Source of the DNA: Shewanella sp. HN-41
GTDB taxonomy: Bacteria > Pseudomonadota > Gammaproteobacteria > Enterobacterales > Shewanellaceae
NCBI RefSeq assembly: GCF_000217915.1
Contig: NZ_AFOZ01000022.1
Span: 62,001-126,000 of the forward strand
Direction of reading: 5' to 3'
Length of the DNA stretch: 64,000 nucleotides
The notes beneath the pieces are model-generated. The model searched no databases. It was not told the DNA's origin and worked only from the letters and a program-made list of their open reading frames with translations. Below, in pieces: positions 9,098 through 19,662 of the stretch. The stretch's first letter is position 1; each line of letters opens with the position of its first letter. The position numbers were made by a program, and so were the translations under genes.

Positions 9098-10855
9098 TTA
9101 GAACAAATCTGCGGGCATTGCCATAGTGTTTGTATCCCCCGCTCTCACCTGTGCTAAATGATAATCGGCTTTAGGCAGCAGCTTATCGAAGTAGAATTTC
9201 GCCAAATAGGTTTTCTGCTCGGCGAAGGTTTTATCTTCATGATCAGCAACTTTATCAACCATAGCCAACCAGTAGAAACCATACAGGGTATAACCAAAGG
9301 CATCTAAAAAGTCGACCGCGCAGGCATTGATAAGCGCAGGCTGGGCGCCTTTGTGCCCATTGATCGACTCGGCGACGATGACCAATGCATCTAAACGCGC
9401 ACATACTGCGGCCACTTTCACCGCATCAACGTGGGTGAATGCCCGCATTTGTGCCTTCAAATCTGCGACAAATTCGTTGAGGGTGGCGAGATTATCCCCC
9501 GTGACTTTACGGCCAAGGAAATCGATGGCTTGAATGCCATTGGTGCCTTCATAAATCTGTGCAATACGCGTATCACGGACTAGTTGCTCAATGCCTGTTT
9601 CACGAATATAACCGTGGCCACCAAAGACTTGTTGCGCCATGATCGTCGCATCTAGACCTCGGTCGGTTAAAAAGGCTTTAGCGACTGGCGTTAATAAACC
9701 CACATAACGCGCTGCCTTGGCTTTAACTTCATCTTGGGCATATTTGGCTAAATCCAGCTGTTGACCAGTAAACACAGACAAAGCACGGCCCGCTTCTGTC
9801 ATCGCTCGAATGGTCAACAACATACGGCGCACATCACCGTGGACGATAATAGGATCAGAATCGCTGCCCGTCGGCGAGCCGCCCGCTGCAACGCCTTGAT
9901 TACGCTCTTTAGCATAATCGGCTGCCATCTGATACGCTGCCTGAGCACTGCCCAGCCCTTGAATACCGATGGCTAAACGCTCGTAGTTCATCATAGTAAA
10001 CATACACACTAGGCCGCGATTGGGTTCACCAATCAAGAAACCTTGGGCATTATCAAAGTTCATCACACAAGTCGCAGAACCTTTAAGACCCATCTTATGC
10101 TCGATAGAACCGACTGACACGCCATTAGTGTTAGCTAAGCTGCCATCGGCATTAACCGATATCTTAGGCACAAGGAAGAGTGAGATCCCTTTGCTATCCG
10201 GTAACTTGGCAAGCACTAAGTGAATGACGTTTTCAGTTAAATCATGATCGCCACCCGTGATAAAAATCTTGCTGCCAGTAATAGCATAACTGCCATCCTC
10301 CTGCGGCAAGGCTCGAGTACGAATATTACGCAGATCAGAACCTGCTTGTGGCTCCGTCATATCCATAGCGCCCGCCCACTCGCCGGAATATAACTTAGGC
10401 AAATAAGCTTGTTTTAATGCTTCGCTGCCGTGGGCATTGAGACATAAAGCCGCCCCTGCGGTTAACGAACCATAAAGCGTAAACGCATTACAGGCACTGT
10501 AAGCCATCTCGTCGACTAAAATCCCCAGCATCTTTGGCATGCCCATGCCACCAAATTCAGGATCGCCACACAACCCAATCCAACCGCCCTGGGAATACTG
10601 CTCATAAACGGCTTTATAGCCATCGGGGGTAATCACTTGATTGTCTTGATGCAGCACACCCTGCTCATCGCCCGTCCGGTTCAGCGGATGGATCAACTCA
10701 CTGCTGATCTTAGCGGCTTCTTCAAGAATGGCATTGGCCGTGTCGATATCGACCATTTCAGCAATCTCAGGCAATTGTGCCCAAGTGTTTGGGGCATCAA
10801 ATACCTGTTCCAGTAGGAAACGCATATCCGTTAACGGGGCTTGATAAGGGTTCAT
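9098..10855 (-). CDS. Acyl-CoA dehydrogenase family protein (DmdC-like long form)
   Basis: 585-residue flavoprotein of the acyl-CoA dehydrogenase family, longer than the ~380-residue standard form because of a C-terminal extension. Segments seen in order are the N-terminal helical domain, the flavin/substrate region TEPQAGSDLRNIRT and KIFITGGDHD, and the C-terminal motif FGGHGYIRETGIEQLVRD followed by YEGTNGIQAIDFLGRK. Proteins of this length and N-terminus (MNPYQAPLTDMRFLLE) are often annotated as 3-methylmercaptopropionyl-CoA dehydrogenase-like, but the substrate cannot be read from sequence. It oxidises an acyl-CoA to the 2-enoyl-CoA, passing electrons to electron-transfer flavoprotein. 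It appears monocistronic. Confidence 0.88.
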   Translation of the reverse strand: MNPYQAPLTDMRFLLEQVFDAPNTWAQLPEIAEMVDIDTANAILEEAAKISSELIHPLNRTGDEQGVLHQDNQVITPDGYKAVYEQYSQGGWIGLCGDPEFGGMGMPKMLGILVDEMAYSACNAFTLYGSLTAGAALCLNAHGSEALKQAYLPKLYSGEWAGAMDMTEPQAGSDLRNIRTRALPQEDGSYAITGSKIFITGGDHDLTENVIHLVLAKLPDSKGISLFLVPKISVNADGSLANTNGVSVGSIEHKMGLKGSATCVMNFDNAQGFLIGEPNRGLVCMFTMMNYERLAIGIQGLGSAQAAYQMAADYAKERNQGVAAGGSPTGSDSDPIIVHGDVRRMLLTIRAMTEAGRALSVFTGQQLDLAKYAQDEVKAKAARYVGLLTPVAKAFLTDRGLDATIMAQQVFGGHGYIRETGIEQLVRDTRIAQIYEGTNGIQAIDFLGRKVTGDNLATLNEFVADLKAQMRAFTHVDAVKVAAVCARLDALVIVAESINGHKGAQPALINACAVDFLDAFGYTLYGFYWLAMVDKVADHEDKTFAEQKTYLAKFYFDKLLPKADYHLAQVRAGDTNTMAMPADLF

Positions 10856-10984
10856 TGGTAGACTCTTAAACGTAGGATTAAAACAGTTGTTTTAATTTAT
10901 ACCAGTTCACTGTAGAAAACAATCTCATTACAAATACAACCGCGAATAATATGAAGGTATGTGAGCAAAGTATAAATTCAACCC

Positions 10985-11022
10985 ATAAAAAAACCCTTAA
11001 GCTTGAACTTAAGGGTTTCTAT
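10985..11022. terminator. Terminator hairpin downstream of the DUF2058 gene
   Basis: Arms AAACCCTTAAG and CTTAAGGGTTT around a short loop, with an A-run on the left and T-rich sequence on the right. It lies downstream of the minus-strand DUF2058 gene (11077-11619), before the acyl-CoA dehydrogenase gene. Confidence 0.8.
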
Positions 11023-11076
11023 TTTATAAGCTTTACGACAGGACTGTCGCAGCGTTAGCTCACAGGCTGGTGCTTA

Positions 11077-11619
11077 TTACCACATTAAATCATCGGGAAT
11101 TGCATAATCTGCATAGGGATCATCTTCAACCACCACAGCTTTAAATTCATCCTGTTGCCACAGATAACCACACCATTGTGGGACCAGCAGCTTGACTCGT
11201 TCGGCTAGCTTATGTGGCACTAAGTAACTCTTATCTTCGTAACGTACTATGCCTAACTGCCCTTTGAGCAGTTCTGCCTGCAGTTTTTCATCTATGTATA
11301 AAGAATAGATTTTATTATCAAGGGTATAATTAAATTTGATCTCGGCGTAGGTTGGGATTTTAATGGCAGACTTAGTGAACTCAGTGATTAAGCCACGAAC
11401 TTGTCCACGCTCAGATGCCTCGGCAAACCTTTGTTCATTCAGCGCCTTATCTTTCTCCGCCTGTAGCCGTTTTTGCTCGGCCACTTCTTGCTTTAATGCC
11501 ATTGAGCCGTCATCTACTCGAGCTTTTTTATCGCGACGTTTTTGGGTTTTAACATCTCGAACTTTTTGTTTACTGGCAAGCCCAGCTTTAAGTAGCTGTT
11601 CTTGTAATGCATTAGCCAT
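11077..11619 (-). CDS. DUF2058 family protein (YaiL-like)
   Basis: 180 residues. The N-terminal half is lysine- and arginine-rich and probably a coiled coil (KQKVRDVKTQKRRDKKAR, then KRLQAEKDKALNEQR). The C-terminal half has the conserved strand-rich part (AEIKFNYTLDNKIY, IVRYEDKSYLVP). This matches the DUF2058/YaiL family, described as nucleoid- or nucleic-acid-associated, with no firm biochemical role. It has its own terminator downstream and is separate from the SDR gene upstream. Confidence 0.8.
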   Translation of the reverse strand: MANALQEQLLKAGLASKQKVRDVKTQKRRDKKARVDDGSMALKQEVAEQKRLQAEKDKALNEQRFAEASERGQVRGLITEFTKSAIKIPTYAEIKFNYTLDNKIYSLYIDEKLQAELLKGQLGIVRYEDKSYLVPHKLAERVKLLVPQWCGYLWQQDEFKAVVVEDDPYADYAIPDDLMW

Positions 11620-11693
11620 GGATCATTACCTACTAAATTTATTTATAAAATCAAATATTTAAATTTTTATCAATCTGAAATATCTTAAAAAAA

Positions 11694-12521
11694 CTACATT
11701 TTTGCAGCCAATTCCCCAAGCTCTGTCATCGCAATGCTGGCACCGCCAAGTGACCAACCACCATCAACCGGCAAAACAACACCTGTAATATAAGAAGCTA
11801 ATTCAGAGCCTAAGAATAATGCGGCATTAGCGATATCTTGGCCTGTACCGTTGCGCTTTAGTGGAACGGACTGGGCAACCTTCTGCTGTAATGCGCTGCT
11901 CGGCGCAAGACGATTAAAGCCTTCAGTGTTAGCGATGGGACCAGGCATAATCGAATTAATCCTCAGCCCCTCACAACCCCACTCTAAGGCTAAGGTTCGC
12001 GTCAGCATATCCACACCCGCTTTCGCCGCACACACATGTACTTGCATGGGCATAGCGATCGAAGCCTGCGGCGCCGAAATCTGGATAATATTGCCATTGG
12101 GGCGACGCAGTATAGGATAAGCCTGCTTTAACACTTGAAAACTGCCCAGCAAATCAATGTCCATCACCGACTTAAAACCATTGGCCGAAAGCTTAGCGGC
12201 GCTGGCGGGGAAATTACCCGCCGCACCACTCACCAGCACATCGATAAAACCAAACTCAGAAGCAATTGTATCAAAACCGACTTCGAGGGCGCTAAGATCG
12301 CGCACATCAAAACTCACCCCCAAATGAATACCATCAGGATTGGCCTGTTGTAGCTGCAATACTGCGGCATCAATTTTATCTTGGCTGCGACTGGCAACAG
12401 CCACATTCGCGCCAACCTGTGCGAACGCTATTGCAATCGCGAGATTAATCCCACTGGTACCACCGACAACGACAACATTCTTACCTTGATAGTTAAACAT
12501 CGTAGCATTAAACATAGGCAT
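11694..12521 (-). CDS. SDR oxidoreductase, 2,4-dienoyl-CoA-reductase-like
   Basis: 275-residue short-chain dehydrogenase. The cofactor loop is GGTSGINLAIA, a departure from the usual TGxxxGIG, followed by ASRSQDKI, which suggests NADP(H). The catalytic lysine is in HVCAAKAGVDML, but the Tyr four residues before it, normal in SDRs, is absent. That pattern and the later SIMPGPIANTEGFNRL match the 2,4-dienoyl-CoA reductase branch, which helps degrade polyunsaturated fatty acids. This fits the acyl-CoA dehydrogenase close by. Function is inferred from motif pattern only. Confidence 0.82.
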   Translation of the reverse strand: MPMFNATMFNYQGKNVVVVGGTSGINLAIAIAFAQVGANVAVASRSQDKIDAAVLQLQQANPDGIHLGVSFDVRDLSALEVGFDTIASEFGFIDVLVSGAAGNFPASAAKLSANGFKSVMDIDLLGSFQVLKQAYPILRRPNGNIIQISAPQASIAMPMQVHVCAAKAGVDMLTRTLALEWGCEGLRINSIMPGPIANTEGFNRLAPSSALQQKVAQSVPLKRNGTGQDIANAALFLGSELASYITGVVLPVDGGWSLGGASIAMTELGELAAKM

Positions 12522-12637
12522 TCTCCGTGAACAGTGAGATATTCAGGGTGTATTTATCATTCTATGCTGTTATTCAACATAGTATTTTGTTTTTTATCAA
12601 GCATACCAACAACTATTTCAAGCCGTTATTCAGACGA

Positions 12638-13333
12638 CTATGCCAATGATTGGTGAATCGCCTGCAATGCCGCTAACGGATCGGCGGCTTTGGTGATTGG
12701 ACGACCAATCACTAGGTAATCTGAACCAGCTGTTATCGCCTCTGGCGGCGTCATCACGCGGTGTTGATCACCAACCTCACTACCCACGGGTCGAATGCCC
12801 GGTGTGACAAGTTTAAAATCTTGACCTAATAAGGTTTTAAGTACCTTTGCTTCTTGAGCTGAACAAACTACACCATCAAGGCCTGCTTGTTTGGTCAATT
12901 TAGCTAAACGCTGAACATGCTCAAACGCGGGCACATCTATGCCGATTAATTTGAGATCATCATCGCTCATAGAGGTTAATACCGTCACAGCAATCAGCAT
13001 TGGTGCATCTTTGCCGAAGGGCTGCAAAGCCTTTTTTGCCGCTTCCATCATGGCTAAACCACCACTGGCATGCACGTTTGTCATCCAAACGCCAAGTTCT
13101 GCCGCGGCCGCTACCGCTTTAGCGACAGTATTGGGAATATCATGAAATTTCAAATCGAGGAACAAATCAAAACCGCGATCATGGATATCTTTCACCAGTT
13201 GCGGACCAAACAGGGTAAACATTTCTTTGCCAACTTTAAGGCGGCACATGTTGGGGTCGAGTTTTTCTATCAGCTGTAAAGCGTGGTTTTTATTATCGTA
13301 ATCAAGCGCTACGAGGATAGGTTTAGTCGTCAT
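12638..13333 (-). CDS. pyrF: Orotidine 5'-phosphate decarboxylase
   Basis: Last step of de novo UMP synthesis: decarboxylates OMP. The catalytic array is visible as [11 protein letters not shown] (Asp and Lys network), with VALDYDN at the N-terminus and VTPGIRP and YLVIGRPIT near the C-terminus (phosphate binding). Length 231, like other bacterial PyrF. Two tandem ATGs occur (13336 and 13333); the second is better spaced from GGAG. It follows lapB by about 40 bp, the same lapA-lapB-pyrF order as in E. coli and many other gammaproteobacteria. Confidence 0.96.
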   Translation of the reverse strand: MTTKPILVALDYDNKNHALQLIEKLDPNMCRLKVGKEMFTLFGPQLVKDIHDRGFDLFLDLKFHDIPNTVAKAVAAAAELGVWMTNVHASGGLAMMEAAKKALQPFGKDAPMLIAVTVLTSMSDDDLKLIGIDVPAFEHVQRLAKLTKQAGLDGVVCSAQEAKVLKTLLGQDFKLVTPGIRPVGSEVGDQHRVMTPPEAITAGSDYLVIGRPITKAADPLAALQAIHQSLA

Positions 13334-13375
13334 CATCTCTCCAACGAGGTTACACTAACAAGGTATTTCAAAAGG

Positions 13376-14536
13376 TTATTCACCGTCTAAGCCTCGGATC
13401 CGTTTAATACTGCCCCAGTTTTTACAGGAAGGACAATGCCAATAAAGCGCATGGGAAGGGAAACCACACTCCTTACAACGGTAGCTTGGACGGAATTTAA
13501 TTTGTTGCTCAACGAGATGCTCAAGCATAGTTAAACTTTGCTTAGCTTGCCCTTCTTCGGCCTGACGCAAATGCATCTGCATCAAATGTTGAAAGCCTTT
13601 CATTGTTGGGTGGCGATACAGTGCATCGAGTACCATGTTTTCGGCAGTTTTTATCTCGTTGAGACTGATCATATGCTGCGCTAAGGCAACGACAACGGAG
13701 GCACCAGCGCCGTCCGCCATGGCGCCAGCCAATAATTCTTGATACCCCTCTTTATCTTCAGTATCGCGATACACTTGCTTAGCCGTCGGCAGCGCATCGG
13801 CAAACAGATCTATATCGGCCTTCTTAAGCGCCATTAGCATGGATTTACACTGAGTGTAGTCCTTTGCATCGAGGAATTTTTTGGCAAGTGTGAGTAAGGC
13901 GCGGCCACACTTAGGATCTTGTTTGAGTGCATGTTGCAGAAGCTTAATCTTATCTGCATCATCATTGGCCTCATCTGCAAGCTGACAATAAAAGTGGGCT
14001 ATGATGGGTTTTAACATCTGCTGACGTTTACGGCTTAAACGCTTTGTGATATCGATGGCCTTTTGCCATTCCTTAATCACTTGATAGATAGTGATTAACT
14101 GAGTTTCAGACTCTTCACTGTGGTCATCCTGGCTCACCAAATTTAGGAAAATTTCTTCAGCGCGGTCGTAAAAACCCGCCGCCAGATAATCCTTTCCAAG
14201 CTCCATCATCGCAATATCGCGCTGCTCATTAGTGAGCGTTGGCCTAGCGATCAGATTTTGGTGAATACGGATGGAGCGATCAACTTCGCCCCGTTTACGG
14301 AATAAGGAACCGAGGGAAAGATGGGTATCGATAGTTTCATCGTCCACATCGAGCATGCTAATAAATAGATCAACCGCTTTGTCCGATTCGTTGGACAACA
14401 GGAAATTGAGACCAGTGAAATAGTCTCGGCTTAATTGCTTGCGCTGATTACTTTGATTTTGCCTTATGCTCCGCCGCCCCATATACCAACCGTAACCGGC
14501 AGCAATAGGAAGCAGCAGAAAGAGGATCTCAAGCAT
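13376..14536 (-). CDS. lapB: Lipopolysaccharide assembly protein LapB (YciM)
   Basis: Inner-membrane TPR protein that controls LPS amount by promoting FtsH-dependent degradation of LpxC. An N-terminal membrane anchor (about residues 2-18) is followed by a cytoplasmic array of tetratricopeptide-type helices. A C-terminal rubredoxin-like metal site has two CxxC pairs (CKECG and CPSC). Length (386) matches E. coli LapB (389). It starts one base after the lapA stop, so translation is probably coupled. Confidence 0.95.
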   Translation of the reverse strand: MLEILFLLLPIAAGYGWYMGRRSIRQNQSNQRKQLSRDYFTGLNFLLSNESDKAVDLFISMLDVDDETIDTHLSLGSLFRKRGEVDRSIRIHQNLIARPTLTNEQRDIAMMELGKDYLAAGFYDRAEEIFLNLVSQDDHSEESETQLITIYQVIKEWQKAIDITKRLSRKRQQMLKPIIAHFYCQLADEANDDADKIKLLQHALKQDPKCGRALLTLAKKFLDAKDYTQCKSMLMALKKADIDLFADALPTAKQVYRDTEDKEGYQELLAGAMADGAGASVVVALAQHMISLNEIKTAENMVLDALYRHPTMKGFQHLMQMHLRQAEEGQAKQSLTMLEHLVEQQIKFRPSYRCKECGFPSHALYWHCPSCKNWGSIKRIRGLDGE

Positions 14537-14537
14537 A

Positions 14538-14813
14538 TCAGGCGTCTACGTCCGGGGGCATTTTAGCAAGTTGCACATTTAATTTCTTTTGGGTCGCCGC
14601 CAAAGTCAGTTTTAATCTCACAATATAATAGCAAGCAAATAACCAACTCAGCATAAAGCCTGCAAAGAAAACAATCGCTAATACTACGGGTAGACGATAT
14701 TCTCCTTGGGCAACAAAATAGCTGATCGTCACCATTTGCTCATTACGCGCACCAAAGATTAACGCCAGAATAAATAACAGTGCCACAAGGACAGTCACCA
14801 CAAAAGATTTCAC
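14538..14813 (-). CDS. lapA: Lipopolysaccharide assembly protein LapA (DUF1049, YciS)
   Basis: 91-residue protein with two membrane helices (about 3-20 and 42-65) and a cytoplasmic helical tail (KLTLAATQKKLN). This is the DUF1049 architecture of LapA, partner of LapB in LPS control. It sits immediately upstream of lapB in the same transcription unit. The gene before it, ihfB, has its own terminator, so lapA probably has a promoter in the gap 14814-14895. Confidence 0.93.
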   Translation of the reverse strand: MKSFVVTVLVALLFILALIFGARNEQMVTISYFVAQGEYRLPVVLAIVFFAGFMLSWLFACYYIVRLKLTLAATQKKLNVQLAKMPPDVDA

Positions 14814-14893
14814 GCTGCACTCCCTAAACGCGTTTCAATTTTCTGATTATCCAAGAAATTTACTGGGCTGACCAGCTTTGCCTTGCAATAGAT

Positions 14894-14924
14894 ACAAAAA
14901 AGCCCCCTAACGGAGGCTTTTCAC
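14894..14924 (-). terminator. Terminator downstream of ihfB
   Basis: On the minus strand, AAAGCC-TCCG-TTAG-GGGGCTTTTTT forms a hairpin followed by a T-run. It ends the ihfB transcript before lapA. Confidence 0.8.
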
Positions 14925-14935
14925 TATGCGGTCAA

Positions 14936-15223
14936 TCACACATTAACGGCGTCAACGCGCTCGCGCAGTTCTTTGCCTGGCTTAAAGTGCGGGACGTATT
15001 TGCCTTCCAATTCGACAGATGAACCTGTCTTTGGATTGCGGCCAGTACGCGGCGCACGATAATGAAGCGAGAAACTACCAAAGCCACGGATCTCAATACG
15101 ATCACCGCTTTCTAATGTTGTTGCCATTTGCTCCAACATCTCTTTGATTGCACTTTCAACTTCCTTCGCCGACAGCTGCGACTGCCTGGTGGCGAGTTTT
15201 TCGATCAGTTCGGATTTTGTCAT
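14936..15223 (-). CDS. ihfB: Integration host factor beta subunit
   Basis: 95-residue HU/IHF-family DNA-bending protein. The DNA-binding arm with its family signature is visible ([21 protein letters not shown]). It forms a heterodimer with IHF-alpha and bends DNA at specific sites, affecting transcription, replication and site-specific recombination, so it could assist the island integrase. It lies directly after rpsA, the conserved rpsA-ihfB order. Confidence 0.97.
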   Translation of the reverse strand: MTKSELIEKLATRQSQLSAKEVESAIKEMLEQMATTLESGDRIEIRGFGSFSLHYRAPRTGRNPKTGSSVELEGKYVPHFKPGKELRERVDAVNV

Positions 15224-15298
15224 CCTAGCTATCCCCTATTATCAAGCCAAACACAGTCACCTATAAAGGGTGGCGAACCACCCCTTAACAACAGGCGA

Positions 15299-16966
15299 TT
15301 ATTTGCGAGCTGCTTTAAACGCTTCAGCCATTGCATTACTAATAACAGCGTCTTCTTGTTTATTCAAGGTCGCCATTACTTCTTTTTCTTCAGCTTCGTC
15401 TTTCGCTTTGATTGACAGGCTGATAGAACGGTTTTTACGGTCAACACCCATGAACTTAGCTTCGATAGCGTCACCTACATTGTAAACAGTAGATGCATCT
15501 TCGATGCGCTCACGGCTGATGTCAGCTACACGAATGTAACCTTCAACAGTGTCAGCCAGTTCAACAGTCACACCTTTAGCATCAACAGCAGAAACAGTAC
15601 CGTTTACGATAGTACCTTTCTTCTTGTCAGCTAAATAAGCGTTGAATGGATCATCTTCAGTTTGCTTAACACCTAAGCTGATGCGCTCACGCTCTGGATC
15701 TACAGACAGAACCACTGCGTGGATTTCATCGCCTTTCTTGTATTCAGAAACTGCGTCTTCGCCAGTACCGTTCCAAGAAATGTCAGACAGGTGAACTAAA
15801 CCATCGATACCGCCGTCAAGACCGATGAAGATACCGAAGTCAGTGATTGACTTGATCTTACCAGAAACCTTGTCGCCTTTGTTGTAACGAGTTGCGAAGT
15901 CATCCCATGGGTTGGTCTTACATTGTTTCAGACCTAGAGAAATACGACGACGCTCTTCATCGATGTCCAGAACCAGAACTTCAACTTCGTCACCTAAGTT
16001 AACTACTTTAGATGGGTGAATGTTCTTGTTAGTCCAATCCATTTCAGAAACGTGAACTAAACCTTCAACGCCTTCTTCGATTTCAACGAAACAGCCGTAG
16101 TCAGTCAAGTTAGTTACGCGACCAGTTAACTTAGTGTTTTCTGGGTAGCGCTTGCTGATTTCTAACCATGGATCTTCGCCAAGTTGTTTCAGACCTAAAG
16201 ACACACGAGTGCGCTCACGATCGTACTTCAGAACTTTAACGTTGATTTCGTCGCCAACATTGACGATTTCAGATGGGTGTTTAACACGTTTCCACGCCAT
16301 ATCAGTGATATGCAGCAGACCGTCAACGCCACCTAAATCTACGAATGCACCGTAGTCAGTCAGGTTCTTAACGATACCTTTAACTGCTTGACCTTCTTGC
16401 AGGTTTTCTAACAGTGCATCACGCTCAGCGCTGCTTTCTGATTCGATAACTGCACGACGAGAAACAACAACGTTGTTACGCTTCTGGTCAAGTTTGATAA
16501 CTTTGAATTCTAATTCTTTGTACTCTAAGTGAGCGGTGTCGCGAACTGGGCGCACATCAACTAGAGAACCTGGTAAGAAGGCACGGATACCGTTTAATTC
16601 AACAGTGAAACCGCCTTTCACTTTACCATTGATGATACCGATTACAGTTTCAGCATCTTCGTAAGCTTTTTCCAGAACGATCCAAGCTTCATGACGTTTC
16701 GCTTTTTCGCGAGACAGTTGAGTCTCACCGAAGCCGTCTTCAACAGAGTCAAGAGCTACGTCAACTTCATCACCAACGGCGATTTCTAAAACGCCTTGTG
16801 CGTTCTTGAATTGTTCAGCTGGGATTGGGCTTTCAGACTTCAGACCTGCGTCAACCAGTACCATACCGTTTTCGATGGCAACAACAGTACCACGAACGAT
16901 AGAACCTGGACGGAATTCCAGAGTTTGAAGGGATTGTTCAAATAGATCAGCAAAAGATTCAGTCAT
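15299..16966 (-). CDS. rpsA: 30S ribosomal protein S1
   Basis: 555-residue S1, which brings mRNA to the ribosome. It contains six S1 RNA-binding domains in tandem; the last four are most alike, each with a core such as [16 protein letters not shown] or [17 protein letters not shown]. The length equals that of well-studied S1 proteins (557 in E. coli). The leader before the ATG has no strong Shine-Dalgarno sequence, only A-rich AAAGAAAG, as known for rpsA, whose translation is autoregulated by S1. It lies between cmk and ihfB as in most gammaproteobacteria. Confidence 0.97.
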   Translation of the reverse strand: MTESFADLFEQSLQTLEFRPGSIVRGTVVAIENGMVLVDAGLKSESPIPAEQFKNAQGVLEIAVGDEVDVALDSVEDGFGETQLSREKAKRHEAWIVLEKAYEDAETVIGIINGKVKGGFTVELNGIRAFLPGSLVDVRPVRDTAHLEYKELEFKVIKLDQKRNNVVVSRRAVIESESSAERDALLENLQEGQAVKGIVKNLTDYGAFVDLGGVDGLLHITDMAWKRVKHPSEIVNVGDEINVKVLKYDRERTRVSLGLKQLGEDPWLEISKRYPENTKLTGRVTNLTDYGCFVEIEEGVEGLVHVSEMDWTNKNIHPSKVVNLGDEVEVLVLDIDEERRRISLGLKQCKTNPWDDFATRYNKGDKVSGKIKSITDFGIFIGLDGGIDGLVHLSDISWNGTGEDAVSEYKKGDEIHAVVLSVDPERERISLGVKQTEDDPFNAYLADKKKGTIVNGTVSAVDAKGVTVELADTVEGYIRVADISRERIEDASTVYNVGDAIEAKFMGVDRKNRSISLSIKAKDEAEEKEVMATLNKQEDAVISNAMAEAFKAARK

Positions 16967-17068
16967 GTTTAGGTTACTTTCTTTAATAAACCACAGCCCG
17001 TCCTGGACGTGGAGTCAGTCTAATTATCCGTATCATCCTTAATACGAATACCTACCCAGTGAATAACC

Positions 17069-17761
17069 TTAGTTAACACTGGATAACTTTTGGTTGATGT
17101 GATTGAGCGCGAGCTCAAGCACTTCATTGATGCCTTTTCCGCTAGTATCGATAACGAGCGCATCCTCGGCGGGGACTAAAGGTGCCACCGGACGATTCAT
17201 GTCACGTTCGTCACGTTCGATAATTTCGCTTAAAAGGCGCTCGATATTAACATCGAAGCCCTTGTCCTGCAACTGATTATAGCGTCTTTGAGCACGCTCC
17301 TCTGCCGATGCAGTTAAATATAATTTTGCCGGTGCGGTAGGGAAAACCACAGTTCCCATATCGCGACCATCGGCAATTAATCCAGGCGCCGTTCTAAAGG
17401 CCCGTTGGCGGCGTAATAATGCTTCCCTGACCCGAGGGAATGCCGCGACGATAGAGGCAGCATTAGAGCACTCTTGGGTGCGAATAGCACTAGTGACATC
17501 TTCACCTTCTAATATCACTTGAACTGGATCTTTCTCATTGCCCGTTAGAAATTTCACATCAAGATGTGCCGCGAGCAATGTGATGGATTCTTCATTTTCC
17601 AATTCAACATTGTGATGAATTGCGGCAAGCGCAAGAACTCGGTAAATAGCGCCACTATCAAGTAGTTGCCAACCTAGATGCTGCGCCAATAATTGACTTA
17701 TTGTACCTTTACCAGCACCGCTTGGGCCATCGATTGTGACTACAGGAGCCCGTTCAGACAT
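17069..17761 (-). CDS. cmk: Cytidylate kinase
   Basis: Phosphorylates CMP and dCMP with ATP. The P-loop is at the N-terminus ([16 protein letters not shown]). The segment [13 protein letters not shown] and the lid region with arginines ([11 protein letters not shown]) are typical. Length (230) matches family members (227 in E. coli). The start ATG at 17761 has a strong GGAGGA site. It is encoded between aroA and rpsA, the conserved gene order. Confidence 0.96.
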   Translation of the reverse strand: MSERAPVVTIDGPSGAGKGTISQLLAQHLGWQLLDSGAIYRVLALAAIHHNVELENEESITLLAAHLDVKFLTGNEKDPVQVILEGEDVTSAIRTQECSNAASIVAAFPRVREALLRRQRAFRTAPGLIADGRDMGTVVFPTAPAKLYLTASAEERAQRRYNQLQDKGFDVNIERLLSEIIERDERDMNRPVAPLVPAEDALVIDTSGKGINEVLELALNHINQKLSSVN

Positions 17762-17868
17762 ACATTCCTCCGCAAAAAATAATCATCATCCGTGAGTTCA
17801 TCAAGTGAGCCCCGAAAATGAGCGCGCCGCATTGTACAACAAAAGATAAACAAAATCCGTGGATTTTT

Positions 17869-17907
17869 TATGAAGATTAGAAGCCGCACGAATACGGCTT
17901 CATCTAC
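17869..17907. terminator. Possible hairpin between aroA and cmk
   Basis: Arms GAAGCCG and CGGCTTC around an 8-base loop in the aroA-cmk gap. There is no clean T-run directly after it on the minus strand, so it may be an RNA structure or a weak terminator. Confidence 0.4.
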
Positions 17908-17947
17908 TTTTGGGCGACAAATTTGTCTTTGGTAAGACTTGGCAACT

Positions 17948-19228
17948 TTAGGATTGAAGACTCGCAAATTGCACAAAATAATCAGGAAACGTCTTAGATG
18001 TGCAATCAGGATCATTGATGGTAATACCGCAATCGGCGAAGGCTAGCATCGAAAAACACATGGCCATGCGGTGATCGTTATAGGTATCAATTTCAGCCGT
18101 ACGTATAACGGCAGGTGGTGTGATTTGAATGTAATCCTTACCCTCTTCGACCTCTGCACCCACCTTACGCAGTTCGGTCGCCATAGCCGCTAAGCGGTCG
18201 GTTTCTTTAATGCGCCAGTTGTAGATATTGCGAATAACAGTCGTGCCTTTAGCAAATAACGCTGCGGTGGCAATGGTCATGGCTGCGTCGGGAATATGGT
18301 TCATGTCTAAATCAACGGCGGTTAATTGAGAGCCGCGCGCGATAATATAGTCATCACCCCATTCAATATCGGCGCCCATTTTTTCGAGCACATCGGCAAA
18401 TTTCACATCACCTTGAATACTCAAACGGCCCACTCCCGTGACTTTCACTTCACCGCCTTTAATTGCCCCTGCAGCGAGGAAATACGATGCCGATGACGCA
18501 TCACCTTCTACTAACACTTTACCCGGTGACACATAATGCTGGCCGGCAAGGATTTCAAAACGAGCATAGTCATGGTTGATAACAGTCACGCCAAATTGCG
18601 CCATCAAGGCCAGCGTAATATCGATATAAGGCTTAGAAACCAGTTCCCCCCTTACATGGATATTTACACTGCCCTTCGCTAGGGGCGCTACCATCAGCAA
18701 TGCCGTTAAAAACTGACTCGATAAATCCCCTGCGATCTCAACATCGCCGCCATTAAGCCCGGTGGCATTAATGGTCAGTGGTGGAAAACCATCATTTTTA
18801 AGATAAACAATACTGGCACCGAGTTGTCTTAGGGCATCAACCAAATCACCAATCGGGCGCTCTTCCATACGCGGTTCGCCCGTCAGGGTAAACTCGCCTC
18901 GACCTAAGGTTAAGGCAGCGCAAAGTGGACGCATTGCCGTACCCGCATTACCTAAAAATAATTCCTGCGCAGATTCAGCAGAAATCGCGCCGCCTAAACC
19001 TTCTAACTCACACACAGTATTATTCGCAGATAAACGGTAGTTCACACCGAGTTGCTTTAGGGATGCGAGCATGTGGCGGATATCATCGGAGTCAAGCAGA
19101 TTGGTGAGCGTGGTCGTGCCTTGGGCTAAGGTCGCCAGTAAAAGGGCACGATTGGAAATACTTTTTGAGCCCGGGATGTTGATTTCACCACGAACTTGCA
19201 CAACAGGTTCAAGACGTAATTGCTTCAT
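17948..19228 (-). CDS. aroA: 3-phosphoshikimate 1-carboxyvinyltransferase (EPSP synthase)
   Basis: Sixth step of the shikimate pathway: transfers enolpyruvyl from PEP to shikimate-3-phosphate. Hallmarks are [13 protein letters not shown] near the N-terminus, [13 protein letters not shown], and [17 protein letters not shown] near the C-terminus. The frame extends to 19318, but the ATG at 19228 (MKQLRLEPV) gives 426 residues, the usual size (427 in E. coli), and has an AAGAAGA ribosome site. The sequence follows the class I, glyphosate-sensitive pattern ([11 protein letters not shown]). Confidence 0.96.
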   Translation of the reverse strand: MKQLRLEPVVQVRGEINIPGSKSISNRALLLATLAQGTTTLTNLLDSDDIRHMLASLKQLGVNYRLSANNTVCELEGLGGAISAESAQELFLGNAGTAMRPLCAALTLGRGEFTLTGEPRMEERPIGDLVDALRQLGASIVYLKNDGFPPLTINATGLNGGDVEIAGDLSSQFLTALLMVAPLAKGSVNIHVRGELVSKPYIDITLALMAQFGVTVINHDYARFEILAGQHYVSPGKVLVEGDASSASYFLAAGAIKGGEVKVTGVGRLSIQGDVKFADVLEKMGADIEWGDDYIIARGSQLTAVDLDMNHIPDAAMTIATAALFAKGTTVIRNIYNWRIKETDRLAAMATELRKVGAEVEEGKDYIQITPPAVIRTAEIDTYNDHRMAMCFSMLAFADCGITINDPDCTSKTFPDYFVQFASLQS

Positions 19229-19662
19229 GAATAAATCTTCTTTCTCAATAAGGGCGTTATCATCACGATCACGCAGACTGAATAGGCAAAATGGCAACTT
19301 CACGCTACAGCGCGTCAAGTTAAAATTACAAATAAAAGGAGATTGGGGCCTTGTTGGTGCTTCGTTGTTATAAAATTACCGATTGTCGCTAAGGATTCAA
19401 CCGTTTTTTCGAGAAAAATGCCTTTTGGGTGGGTTTATTTACTTTAGTCGATGCCAAAATAACAAAAATGCAAAATTTAATGGGTTAATTTATGATTTAA
19501 TCACACTTTTGGCAGGCTTTTTTGCCAAGCTAACTGGCGTTTAATCACAGTTTTCACTTTAAAAGCTTTACCTTTCCACGCTATCCTAAGCTTCAAATGA
19601 TAAATAATGCAGATCTGAAACGAAAATCACGATTGCTATACAACCAGAAAGGTAGATGGAGC
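19229..19662. other. Divergent regulatory region between aroA and the aromatic aminotransferase
   Basis: About 430 bp without a convincing gene, AT-rich near 19440-19500. It must hold promoters for both genes. I looked for a TyrR-type palindrome and found no clear match. Confidence 0.5.
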
